From: Acinetobacter sp. TR3
GTDB taxonomy: Bacteria > Pseudomonadota > Gammaproteobacteria > Pseudomonadales > Moraxellaceae
Length of the DNA stretch: 64,000 bases
Direction of reading: 5' to 3'
Assembly: GCF_027105055.1 (NCBI RefSeq)
Contig: NZ_CP114264.1
Location: 1,736,001 to 1,800,000 of the forward strand
Shown here in pieces: positions 18,723 through 27,288 of this stretch; the stretch's first letter is position 1, and each line of letters opens with the position of its first letter. Both the position numbers and the translations under genes were made by a program. The notes under the pieces were generated by a model. The model saw nothing but the letters and a program-made list of their open reading frames with translations, made no database searches and had not been told where the DNA came from.

Positions 18723-19301
18723 TTAACCGACTTGAATACCATATTGTTGGCACATTGCTGCAAGTCCGCCAGCATAGCCTTGACCCACAGCCTTGAACTT
18801 CCACTCACCGTTATGGCGATAAACTTCGCCAAAAACCATTGCTGTTTCAGTTGAATAGTCTTCTGCTAAATCAAAACGAACCACTTCAACATTGGTGTCT
18901 TGGTTCACAATACGAATAAAAGCATTCGCAATCTGACCAAAGTTTTGTCCACGTGCTTGTGCATCATGAATCGTTACGGTAATGGCAACTTTTTCAATCT
19001 CAGGTGACACTTTCGATAAATCAACCAATAATGTTTCATCATCACCATCCCCTTGACCAGAACGGTTATCACCTGTGTGTTCAACCGAATGATCTTGTGA
19101 TTTAAGTTGATTATAAAAAATAAAGTCATGATCACCACGAACCTTACCCGTTGCAGTTAATAAGAATGCACTTGCATCCAAATCGAATGCTGCTCCATCC
19201 GTTGCACGCTCGTCCCAACCCAAGCCAATTAAAATACGAACTAAGTTAGGATCTGTTTTACTAAGGGAAAGATTTCCCCCTTTATTTAAACTAATTGCCA
19301 T
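18723..19301 (-). CDS. terD: TerD-family protein, TerD-like
   Basis: A 192-residue TerD protein with all acidic calcium-binding elements: IGLGWDERATDG, AFDLDASAFLL, GDHDFIFYNQLKS and TGDNRSGQGDGDDETL, then AEDYSTETAMVFGEVYRHNGEWKFKAVGQGYAGGL. It resembles E. coli TerD over its whole length. It is followed by the TerC-like and terE genes and preceded by the TerA-like gene after 114 bp. Reported TerD proteins bind Ca2+ and bear on tellurite, colicin and phage tolerance. That function here is inferred from family membership. Confidence 0.9.
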   Translation of the reverse strand: MAISLNKGGNLSLSKTDPNLVRILIGLGWDERATDGAAFDLDASAFLLTATGKVRGDHDFIFYNQLKSQDHSVEHTGDNRSGQGDGDDETLLVDLSKVSPEIEKVAITVTIHDAQARGQNFGQIANAFIRIVNQDTNVEVVRFDLAEDYSTETAMVFGEVYRHNGEWKFKAVGQGYAGGLAAMCQQYGIQVG

Positions 19302-19415
19302 TTTGTATGTTCTCCTCGATAAAATTTATAATTAATGTCTTCAATACTTAAAAATAGATATAAAATTAATTTCTATAAAAATATTTTCATCTAATCTTCA
19401 AGTTAGATCTTACTT

Positions 19416-20600
19416 TTATTTACTGCCAGCAACCCAGCGCAATCCAAAACTAAATGCCCGATCAAGTTCTTTATGTCCTTTAACATATTGAACATGGCGT
19501 CGCACTTCAATATTACCTTTTTGATTCACTAATTCAACAATTCCACACATGCCGAATGGTTGCCCTTCAATCAAACGAATCTCAATCGGTGGTTGTTCAG
19601 GTACATAAATGGTCACAACAGCATCTGTTTCAGCCCAATTTGGAACACCTTGATAAATAAATGCGAAAATCACAACCCGATGAATCTGATCCCAGTTTTT
19701 CCCATTGATTCTCAACCATTCGCCACCTTGCAATGCTCCTGTACGATCATCACCAGACAATTCAATGAATGGAAAGGTATGGAAGTTTCCAAAACAGTCT
19801 CCTAAAGCCTGTATCACTGACCTCGTTCCATCTTGCATCTCAAAGAGACAACCCAAATCTAGATCAACACTTTTGCCATGATTGAGCATTTTGTCAAAAA
19901 AGCTATTTTGTTTTGTCGCTGTTTTTTGATTCCAATTCAGATTAATTTTAATTTCACCAAAAGCCTGATCTTTTTTTGTTAGATTAATTTTATTGTTTTG
20001 TTTATCTAAACTAATCTTACTTAAACTTAACTTCTCAGGTTTTGGCGGTACTGGAGCAGTTTGAACAGTAGGCGGTGTATCACTAATCTCCACACCAAAG
20101 TATTCTGACAATGGTTTTAATCCACCATTAAAACCTTGATTCACAAAACGGAATTTCCACAATTCTTTATAGCGATAAACTTCTGCCAAGATTAAGGCTT
20201 TCTCCGTTTTTTCTGCACTTTTAATCATTGCAGTGGCAGACAACTGACCATTTTCCCACAACTCAATCTGAATATCCTGAACTGCATTGATCGTCAGGTT
20301 GCCATCAATTGCAGCACAAAATGAAACTTTGCTGATTTCAGCTTCCAACAATTGGGTATTGACATTAAATTGGGCTAAGTAAGGCGTCTTATGCGTGGAT
20401 TCTAGTAATTCCACACTACGATTTGGCGTTTGCTTTTGTCCATAAAAAATCATGTCCGCATCGCCGCGCACCTTAGCTTGGGCATTAAGAATATATGCAC
20501 TCATATCCAAACTTATTTGTTCGGGCATCGCTGTCTTTATTTTTATTTGAAACTGGGGCTGTGTTAAAGCTAAATTCGCTCCAGTAATGAGTTGTTGCAT
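19416..20600 (-). CDS. terA: TerA-like protein with two TerD-type modules
   Basis: A 394-residue protein. The N-terminal module (about 1-180) resembles a TerD domain that has lost most acidic ligands but keeps WKFRFVNQGFNGGLKPLSEYFG at its end. After a proline-rich linker (TPPTVQTAPVPPKPEKL), the C-terminal module has INLTKKDQAFGEIKINLNW, KSVDLDLGCLFEM and ELSGDDRTGALQGGEWL, the pattern of TerA. Its length agrees with TerA (about 385). Upstream spacing to the CitE-like gene is 72 bp, so it may belong to the same long transcript. Confidence 0.84.
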   Translation of the reverse strand: MQQLITGANLALTQPQFQIKIKTAMPEQISLDMSAYILNAQAKVRGDADMIFYGQKQTPNRSVELLESTHKTPYLAQFNVNTQLLEAEISKVSFCAAIDGNLTINAVQDIQIELWENGQLSATAMIKSAEKTEKALILAEVYRYKELWKFRFVNQGFNGGLKPLSEYFGVEISDTPPTVQTAPVPPKPEKLSLSKISLDKQNNKINLTKKDQAFGEIKINLNWNQKTATKQNSFFDKMLNHGKSVDLDLGCLFEMQDGTRSVIQALGDCFGNFHTFPFIELSGDDRTGALQGGEWLRINGKNWDQIHRVVIFAFIYQGVPNWAETDAVVTIYVPEQPPIEIRLIEGQPFGMCGIVELVNQKGNIEVRRHVQYVKGHKELDRAFSFGLRWVAGSK

Positions 20601-20672
20601 TGCGATACCCTCGTTTATATTATTTGGATTTGTTTTAAATGAAATTTAATTATTTTTACATCATAGCGACAA

Positions 20673-21557
20673 TTAGATTTTTAAACCAAAAACTTTAGCT
20701 CGCTCTAAAATTCGCTCTGCCCAATGTTTATGTGTCGCAGGTTCAAGCATAGAACCATGACATGCAAAAACGGCCTGTGCATCTTGATTTAAAATATCTT
20801 GTGCTTGTTTCAATTCAATTTCATTGACTTGAAAAGCTTGATGCACAATCGGAATCTGTGCTGGATGAATAATGGTTTTACCAGATAAACCATGTTGAAT
20901 ATCTAAGTACAATTCATCTTGCAATAATTTAACTTGGCTAAAGTGTTCACAGACTGGCGCACTTAAAGAAAAGCCATACGGCAAAAACTGCCCAGCTAAA
21001 TTCGATATTAAAGCCCCGATTGGCGTTTGATATAGAGTCATATCATTTGGGCGACGTAATGCCAAACAATTTAATAAATCATTACCGCCTATCCGCAAGA
21101 CCAATACGGGATGAAACTGTTGTTGTAAAGCTTGCCTTAATTCCTTCATCGCTCCCATATCAAAGGTATCAGGCGTTTCTAAGGTCGGCATCAGTTTTAA
21201 ATCAGATGATAAAATAGAATGCCATTGATTCAAATTAGATAAGCCAAATTTAGGTAAAACCATACCATCTAATAACGGAATCTCTGCCCATTGCATCAGT
21301 TCTTCTGCCATCTCCAAATGACGAGGACGAATAAATAACTGTGGATGCTGTGAGTTTCTTTGATTCTGTTGTAAATGTTGTAATAATTTTTTTAAATTCT
21401 CTTTCGCAAATTCAACATCATGCTCGACCACGGCATCTTCTAAACATAATACAACTGAACGTAATTCAGGATATTTTTCACCGTTGACCACTTGCCACAA
21501 ATCTGGTCGCGTGGCTGGCATATATAACGTTGCCCCCAATGACAATGCAGATAACAT
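20673..21557 (-). CDS. CitE/HpcH-HpaI-type aldolase of the Ter biosynthetic module
   Basis: A 294-residue TIM-barrel lyase-like protein related to the citrate lyase beta subunit. ATLYMPATRPDLWQ at the start, VLCLEDAVVEHD (metal-binding acidic strand), LFIRPRHLEM, MVLPKFGL and GKTIIHPAQIPIVHQAF at the end are standard for this family. It starts 1 bp after the preceding gene stops. Homologues are known from Ter operons together with ATP-grasp, PRTase and HAD proteins, where they are thought to make an unidentified nucleotide-like small molecule. The true substrate is unknown. Confidence 0.82.
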   Translation of the reverse strand: MLSALSLGATLYMPATRPDLWQVVNGEKYPELRSVVLCLEDAVVEHDVEFAKENLKKLLQHLQQNQRNSQHPQLFIRPRHLEMAEELMQWAEIPLLDGMVLPKFGLSNLNQWHSILSSDLKLMPTLETPDTFDMGAMKELRQALQQQFHPVLVLRIGGNDLLNCLALRRPNDMTLYQTPIGALISNLAGQFLPYGFSLSAPVCEHFSQVKLLQDELYLDIQHGLSGKTIIHPAQIPIVHQAFQVNEIELKQAQDILNQDAQAVFACHGSMLEPATHKHWAERILERAKVFGLKI

Positions 21558-21558
21558 A

Positions 21559-22710
21559 TTAGTTTTTCCCTAATTTTTGAATTAATGTAATGGCACGATA
21601 GGGTGCAATTTGATCACCAACGACTTTGGTTGGTGTCTGGGTAATATCCGTAAGATGGCGTAATAAAGCAGTATCCGCATCATCGGCATCTCGTAATAAC
21701 ACCAAATCAGGCACACGGCGCAAAATTGCACGTGTTGCTTCTGCAATACTCGACTTAATTCGATTTAAGTTGGTGATCTGATATTGCTGTGCCAAGTCTT
21801 GAATCACTTGCTGGCTTTGTTGCTGTTGTTTTTGCCGTTGTGTTTCTGTCCAAACTGCATTCGGTTGAACTGCACATTGACGGCGGATTTGGTTAATTTT
21901 TTCAATAAATTGTTGTGATTGATCAAATTTTTCTAGCTGAGTATATTCAATACAACTATGCCATTGGTCAATATTTTGCGCATTAATCTCTTCGGCTTTC
22001 AGTGGTTCACCCTCACAAATCGTTCGCGAAATTAAACCTGAAATTGTTGAACCCAACACTCCTGACGGAATCAACCAATCATCACCACTTGCAGCCAACC
22101 ATGCACAGCCCCCAATATCAGACAATACAACCAAAGGCAGTGGTCGATTGGCAAAACGAGGGTCACCTCCCAAACTACGCTGTAATTCTTGTCGAATTGC
22201 ACCTTTGCCTGTCCAACCATCTACAAACACAATGGATTGATGTCCATGCTTGGCAATAATGGTTTCTAATGCTGCAAAATCAATTCCTCGATCACGAAGA
22301 ATACTTACCCCATAATGGATACAAGGACGACCCAAATCTTGTAAAGCATGATAAAGCAACACACCTAAAGGCACACCTGCACGAACAAAACTGACTAATA
22401 CAATTGGCTCAACAAATTCTGTTACCAATGTTTGAGCCAACTGTTGTACATTCTCCGCCAAACGTTGCTGCCCTTGTTGCAAAGCATTTTCATACAATAC
22501 TAAATGACGTTCAGAAGGTGCATGTTCCTGACTAATCATCTGAGAATAGTGCTTTTGCCCAGACTGAATTAAATGCTCTTTCTCTACGGTATCCGTCGCC
22601 TGAATATGAGTGCGGCGCAATAAAAAGATCACTTGTTCAGGTAAATAACTGCCACTAAACCCTTGTTTTGAAATCAGTGCATCGGCTTGTTGCTTATTGA
22701 TAATCGCCAT
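21559..22710 (-). CDS. StiP/PRTase-like protein of the Ter module
   Basis: A 383-residue protein. Residues about 95-240 have a phosphoribosyltransferase-type core: VSFVRAGVPLGVLLYHALQD, then the PRPP-loop-like IVFVDGWTGKGAIRQEL and VVLSDIGGCAWLAASGDD. The C-terminal 70 residues (NRIKSSIAEATRAILRRVPD and onward) form a separate small domain that may be the Pelota-type RNA-binding domain described in such proteins. Databases also call this group 'cysteine protease StiP family'. The start overlaps the end of the upstream HAD gene by 17 bp. I rely on motif memory; enzymatic activity is not demonstrated by the sequence. Confidence 0.78.
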   Translation of the reverse strand: MAIINKQQADALISKQGFSGSYLPEQVIFLLRRTHIQATDTVEKEHLIQSGQKHYSQMISQEHAPSERHLVLYENALQQGQQRLAENVQQLAQTLVTEFVEPIVLVSFVRAGVPLGVLLYHALQDLGRPCIHYGVSILRDRGIDFAALETIIAKHGHQSIVFVDGWTGKGAIRQELQRSLGGDPRFANRPLPLVVLSDIGGCAWLAASGDDWLIPSGVLGSTISGLISRTICEGEPLKAEEINAQNIDQWHSCIEYTQLEKFDQSQQFIEKINQIRRQCAVQPNAVWTETQRQKQQQQSQQVIQDLAQQYQITNLNRIKSSIAEATRAILRRVPDLVLLRDADDADTALLRHLTDITQTPTKVVGDQIAPYRAITLIQKLGKN

Positions 22711-23512
22711 AATACCCTTCTTTTACATATTGTTGCGCCAAGTTATGTTTGACCCAACGATTCAATTGGCTATGATTTGGCATGCCCCACCAATCGCATA
22801 AATTTAAAAATTCAACATCAGACAAACTATCACCAAAACCTAAAATTGGGCGTTGTTGAGACGCAAACTGTTGCAATAAAAAACGGGCTGCATTAGCTTT
22901 ACTGACAGGTTTTGGGATAAACGCCAAATTATTACCATTCAAATGAAAATAAAACCCATCTAATAATTCGTCACTCAAACTATTCAATAATTCAGGTAAA
23001 AAATTCGGCGCATATGGATTGTCATTTTCAGTATTTTGCTTGGCAACAAGATATAAACCCAAACCTTGTTCTTCAACGATCCATGTCCGAATTGAGCCGA
23101 AGTCAACTGCTTGTTGTATCACTTGCATCAAAGCCTGCAACCGCGCTTTATAAGGCAGTAAAACCTGTTGCATCTGTGAATGCCAATCTTGGTTAATTGA
23201 CAGATCAGCATTTAAAACAGTTCCACCATGAGAACATACCGCGCCATACTGAAATGGCAAATGGACACGAGACAGTGCTTCCGCACTACGTGCAGTCACT
23301 GGAATCACATGCGTACTTTGTAATAACCATTGCACAAAATGTTGTTGTACAGGGTTCATATACGCCAAAGCTTGCCCTTGTTTATCGGTCGTTGCCATTT
23401 TGAAGTCAGGTTGAGGCGTAATTCGTCGATGTGTTTGAAATAAAGTATCATCCAAATCAACTAACATAATTGGAGCTAAAACGGGAGTTGAACTTAATAA
23501 AAAATCAGTCAT
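22694..23512 (-). CDS. HAD-superfamily hydrolase of the Ter module
   Basis: A 272-residue HAD phosphatase. Motif I is MLVDLDDTLFQTHR (nucleophile and acid Asp), motif II lies around VIPVTARSAEAL, and motif IV is ILGFGDSLSDVEFLNLCDW. It has a sizeable cap between motifs II and III (about residues 95-205), as in the Cof/sucrose-phosphatase group. It is placed between the two PRTase-like genes and overlaps the downstream one by 17 bp. The ATG at 23512 lies 12 bp after the preceding stop; a TTG at 23524 directly after that stop is an alternative and neither has a clear ribosome site, so translation is probably coupled. Confidence 0.82.
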   Translation of the reverse strand: MTDFLLSSTPVLAPIMLVDLDDTLFQTHRRITPQPDFKMATTDKQGQALAYMNPVQQHFVQWLLQSTHVIPVTARSAEALSRVHLPFQYGAVCSHGGTVLNADLSINQDWHSQMQQVLLPYKARLQALMQVIQQAVDFGSIRTWIVEEQGLGLYLVAKQNTENDNPYAPNFLPELLNSLSDELLDGFYFHLNGNNLAFIPKPVSKANAARFLLQQFASQQRPILGFGDSLSDVEFLNLCDWWGMPNHSQLNRWVKHNLAQQYVKEGYYGDYQ

Positions 23513-23524
23513 AAAAACATACAA

Positions 23525-24643
23525 TTAAGAAATATGGTGAGGGTAATCTACAGCACTAATTACTTCGGCATTTGGTAACGCAGCTAATAATTCGGTCGCC
23601 ACTGAATCTTTCGTCGTTTCAACCGTAATAAGGATACGATCATACGCTACTGGATTGATATTATAGACAAAATTTTGAATACCTAGACCATAGTTATCTG
23701 AAAATGCCAATCCCGACTGAATCGCATGTCCCTCTGCGATAGGAGAACGTGTAATCGCACTGAATTTCACATCTGCACCTTGTTGCTGTAAATGTTCCGC
23801 CAATAAAAAAGAAGACCAAACATATTCACCACTGCCTAAAACCAAGATTCTTTCTTGTGCTTGAGCAGAGAGTCGAATATGTGCAGTTGTATCCTTTACG
23901 GGTAAGCGTCCCCATGTCGGTTGCGCTAAAGCTTCAAATTCACCAAATGCAATCGTATCGACTTTTGGCATCTCAATTTTTTTAGGATTTTCAGCATCTT
24001 GCCATTGCCATGTGCCTGTCATCAACGCCACAGATTGACACTCTAGACCTGAAATATGAATCCCTGATGACCAATCCGCTAAAGTTGCAGTCACCACATG
24101 CGAAATCTCATTTAAACCTGCATTCTGCAAAGCTGAGATCAGATTAATAAAGGTTTTCCCTGTCGAAGCTTCATCATCAACCATAACAATACTTTTACTC
24201 GCTAAGATCTGAGCATGAATTTCTGGATCAGCAGAGCTATATAACAGTTGATCTTGCGCATGACTGTGTTCTTCTAAAAAACGAACGAGTAATGGCGCGT
24301 CTGCCACAGGATGTCGAGTCGTTGTGACATACAAAGCATCAGGATACTGTCGTTGTAACACCTGATGCACACCTGCTCCCAAACCAACGGCGGTTTCTGC
24401 CATCCCAATCACCAAAACAGGTTCAGGTAAATTTGCAGGAACTTGTTGTGCTAAATCAGTAAAAGCTTGGCGAATAATCACAGGACTCACTGGAATATGC
24501 CGCCCCAATACTTTTGATACAAATAAAAAAGCACGTTTTGGGTTAATACGTTCGGCAAAACCTAATAAATCTTGCCATTGCCATACATTATCTTTGCTAG
24601 GCTGTAAGGTTAATGTGCCGCGCTGCAATTCAATCTTAATCAT
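23525..24643 (-). CDS. phosphoribosyltransferase-TRSP protein of the Ter module
   Basis: A 372-residue two-domain protein. The N-terminal half is a phosphoribosyltransferase with the PRPP-binding loop IVMVDDEASTGKTFINLI near residue 153 and VLVIGMAETAVGLGAGV upstream. The C-terminal part starting near THIRLSAQAQERILVLGSGE is the TRSP-type domain seen after PRTases in Ter operons. It could attach ribose 5-phosphate to a base-like or amino-acid-like compound; the product is not known. It lies 54 bp downstream of the ATP-grasp gene and 12 bp before the HAD gene. Confidence 0.83.
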   Translation of the reverse strand: MIKIELQRGTLTLQPSKDNVWQWQDLLGFAERINPKRAFLFVSKVLGRHIPVSPVIIRQAFTDLAQQVPANLPEPVLVIGMAETAVGLGAGVHQVLQRQYPDALYVTTTRHPVADAPLLVRFLEEHSHAQDQLLYSSADPEIHAQILASKSIVMVDDEASTGKTFINLISALQNAGLNEISHVVTATLADWSSGIHISGLECQSVALMTGTWQWQDAENPKKIEMPKVDTIAFGEFEALAQPTWGRLPVKDTTAHIRLSAQAQERILVLGSGEYVWSSFLLAEHLQQQGADVKFSAITRSPIAEGHAIQSGLAFSDNYGLGIQNFVYNINPVAYDRILITVETTKDSVATELLAALPNAEVISAVDYPHHIS

Positions 24644-24697
24644 AAATTTTTATCATTCAAATCAGTAAAAAGTATATTTAGTGATCAAATCTGGAAG

Positions 24698-25759
24698 TTA
24701 AACTTGCAGACTTTGACTAATATTTCGAACTGTTATATTGCTAGACAAAACTTCCGCTTGGTACTCATGCTCAAGAAACTCTGAAATAAGAGCAACCACT
24801 AAATTAACACCACTATGGAAGGTATGACTAATTCCACCTGAAGGTCGTGGATTGACTTCTAAAATATAGAGTTCACCGACATGGTTATAACGCGCCTGCA
24901 TATTCACTAAACCATCACAATGAAATAAACGTGCTACGCGTCGCCCAAGATCAATTGCAGGATCATCTAAGGTTAAGGTTTGATAATCACCACGATGTTT
25001 ATAACGAGCCACGGCATAACGCACTTCACCATGAACACAGAACATATCAACAGAACATTCATGCCCAGATAAAAATGGCATCACCAAATAGGCAGGGGTT
25101 TGTGTAAGCTGACGATAACTTTCAATAAAGGTCTGTGGATGAGCTTTAAAATTTTGGCTGTTATGAAACATATCGAACGGTGTAGCATTTGGGTCTAAAC
25201 GCCAAAATCCAGAAGCAAATACCCCTGTCACAGGCTTTACACAGACATCACCTTGCGCTGACCATTCATCATAAGCAGTTTGTAATTGATCCGCTGTTTC
25301 AACAGTCGTTGCAGGCACAACAGGAATATCATGCTCTGTACAAATTTGTGTAAATGCTGATTTATCATGTAGCTGCCCTACATTTTCTGCGGTATCACAG
25401 CCTGCCATTAGACGAATACCAAGCGCATCAAAACGATGCTTTTGCTCTAAATAAATACGTCCAAATCGTCCAGCAACAATCAATTTAACCTGTAAGCGCT
25501 GTGCTTGCTCTAACACCCATTCTACTCGTTCTGACAGAATAGGCTCTTGTAAGGCGATATCCGCAGCAGATGTAATTTCAGGGCGCAAATCCTGATGAGA
25601 TGCGATGATATGAATCGGAAAATCTGAACGCATCTGCTTTGCAGCTAAGACCAAATCTCTTTGACAAGAATGCGCTTGTGTAAACCAAATTCCAATTGAA
25701 TGCGGAGAAATAACCTTTGTTTCATCAATTTGTGGAGCATTTAAATTTAACTTTATCAT
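24698..25759 (-). CDS. ATP-grasp ligase of the Ter module
   Basis: A 353-residue ATP-grasp enzyme resembling carbamoyl-phosphate-synthase-type ligases. Visible parts are an N-terminal pre-ATP-grasp domain, GDVCVKPVTGVFASGFW (ATP lysine and glycine loop, about residue 170), VMPFLSGHECSVDMFCV, and the metal-binding LYILEVNPRPSGGISH near the end. ATP-grasp enzymes couple a carboxylate to an amine or thiol. The ATG at 25759 overlaps the TGA of the kinase gene as ATGA, so I preferred it to an upstream in-frame GTG. It belongs to the metabolite-synthesis half of the Ter cluster. Confidence 0.84.
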   Translation of the reverse strand: MIKLNLNAPQIDETKVISPHSIGIWFTQAHSCQRDLVLAAKQMRSDFPIHIIASHQDLRPEITSAADIALQEPILSERVEWVLEQAQRLQVKLIVAGRFGRIYLEQKHRFDALGIRLMAGCDTAENVGQLHDKSAFTQICTEHDIPVVPATTVETADQLQTAYDEWSAQGDVCVKPVTGVFASGFWRLDPNATPFDMFHNSQNFKAHPQTFIESYRQLTQTPAYLVMPFLSGHECSVDMFCVHGEVRYAVARYKHRGDYQTLTLDDPAIDLGRRVARLFHCDGLVNMQARYNHVGELYILEVNPRPSGGISHTFHSGVNLVVALISEFLEHEYQAEVLSSNITVRNISQSLQV

Positions 25760-27288
25760 GAAGAACACACTACCATCTGAACCACCACTAAACGCCCGCC
25801 ATCCTGACGGGATAATAAAATTTGCTTGCCATCTGTTAATTCAATTTTTGTACCAATCGGCACGACTGTCTTCGTTGCTACATCCATCAAATCAGGTAAA
25901 TTTTCATTGACCAACCACCATTGCCCTTGATGAAAAATAAAATAACCCACACGTTTAGTTTGCTCAGCAGTCAGACGCTCATTCGGCGCAATCAGATTAT
26001 TGGCATGCCACGGGTAAAGCGATTGTCCAGTCCAAACCATTAAACGATGATTATCGGGTCTAAAACTGCCTTCTTGCCGTGCCGAATAGAGGTTCAGTAC
26101 AGGTAGCTTGCCTTTAAAGGCTGTGCCACAAAATGGACATTCTGGTTTTGTTGTATTATCAAATATATACCATTTTTGACCACAATCACTATTTAAGCAT
26201 GGCTGAATCAAATCCACAGTTTTAACCAAAGCAGTTTCCCAATCATTGGCAGAAGGTCGCTGTTGTGGTTGGTGCAAACCTGTCACAAAGCTTTGTAAAA
26301 ACAGTTCTTTTAAATAAGGACCTGTCACATCAAAAGGAATTTTTTCTGGATCAGCCCAAGGTAAAGCACTCGGACGAACTTGACTTACTTTGACTCGATT
26401 ACGATGATCCGTTGGATGTTCAATAAATAAAGCTTGTTCACCCATTGCGAGATTTTCATCTCGTTGAGGATCATTGAGATCATGCACTAACCCACCACGC
26501 AATGGATGCCGATACAGCAAATACATATAGATCAATACTGCCAAAGCATGGCGATCAGTCATGATATTCGGAAGATTCCGCTGTAGGTCATCTCTTTTTA
26601 AATGATTGGTTTTCACCACTTCAGGTGCAATAAAATCAGGCGTTCCGACCACATCAGGTGGATATTTTCCAGGCACGACCAAACCATCAACATCAATTAC
26701 ACAGGCACGGCCAGTTACAGGATCAATCAAAATATTCTTGTAGGATAAATCTGAATGCGCCAAACCTGCTGCATGCATACGACGCACAGCACGGGCAATT
26801 AAAATACAAATTTTTAAATAATTCAGCCATGTACCTTTTTCTCGTTCGTCAAGGAAGCGATTTTGGTTATTAGCACTGGCAAACCATTTCCCTTCTTTTT
26901 CCTTACCCTTGATACCTAAAAAGTCATTATTTTTAGAACCATATTCAAAGAAAAATGCCTGTTGATAGGTCGGAGCTGTGATTCCAAGCAAACCATTATA
27001 TTCCACTAGACCATCAGGCCAACAAAACACATTCTTCCAATAATCACCACCAGCACTATTAAAAATTCCTTGCCATTTATTGCCGACAATTTCTTTTAAA
27101 CGATCTTTTTGGCGCTCTAATTCTGCTTGTGATTGATAAAAACTGTTTTTCTCTTTCGTAAAAAAACACACTACATAAGATTTATCAGGAGAAAAATAGA
27201 CATCTTTCATTGCTCCTGAGCCAATGACTTCATCAACGAATGCAACTGGCCGACCATCTAAAGTTTGACACTGGATAATCTTAGTCAT
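25756..27288 (-). CDS. Ser/Thr protein kinase with zinc ribbon, Ter-associated
   Basis: A 510-residue kinase-like protein. The catalytic loop is LAHSDLSYKNILID and the metal-binding loop is VIDVDGLVV (DVDG replacing DFG), followed by GTPDFIAPEVV as activation/APE segment. After the kinase domain comes a zinc-ribbon, CLNSDCGQKW to CPFCGTAF, and a C-terminal beta-rich part of about 110 residues. It overlaps the PP2C gene by 8 bp, and the two would form a reversible phosphorylation switch with the adjacent TerY vWA proteins (the TerY-phosphatase-kinase triad known from Ter systems). The ATG at 27288 was chosen because that overlap is the natural junction. Confidence 0.85.
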   Translation of the reverse strand: MTKIIQCQTLDGRPVAFVDEVIGSGAMKDVYFSPDKSYVVCFFTKEKNSFYQSQAELERQKDRLKEIVGNKWQGIFNSAGGDYWKNVFCWPDGLVEYNGLLGITAPTYQQAFFFEYGSKNNDFLGIKGKEKEGKWFASANNQNRFLDEREKGTWLNYLKICILIARAVRRMHAAGLAHSDLSYKNILIDPVTGRACVIDVDGLVVPGKYPPDVVGTPDFIAPEVVKTNHLKRDDLQRNLPNIMTDRHALAVLIYMYLLYRHPLRGGLVHDLNDPQRDENLAMGEQALFIEHPTDHRNRVKVSQVRPSALPWADPEKIPFDVTGPYLKELFLQSFVTGLHQPQQRPSANDWETALVKTVDLIQPCLNSDCGQKWYIFDNTTKPECPFCGTAFKGKLPVLNLYSARQEGSFRPDNHRLMVWTGQSLYPWHANNLIAPNERLTAEQTKRVGYFIFHQGQWWLVNENLPDLMDVATKTVVPIGTKIELTDGKQILLSRQDGGRLVVVQMVVCSS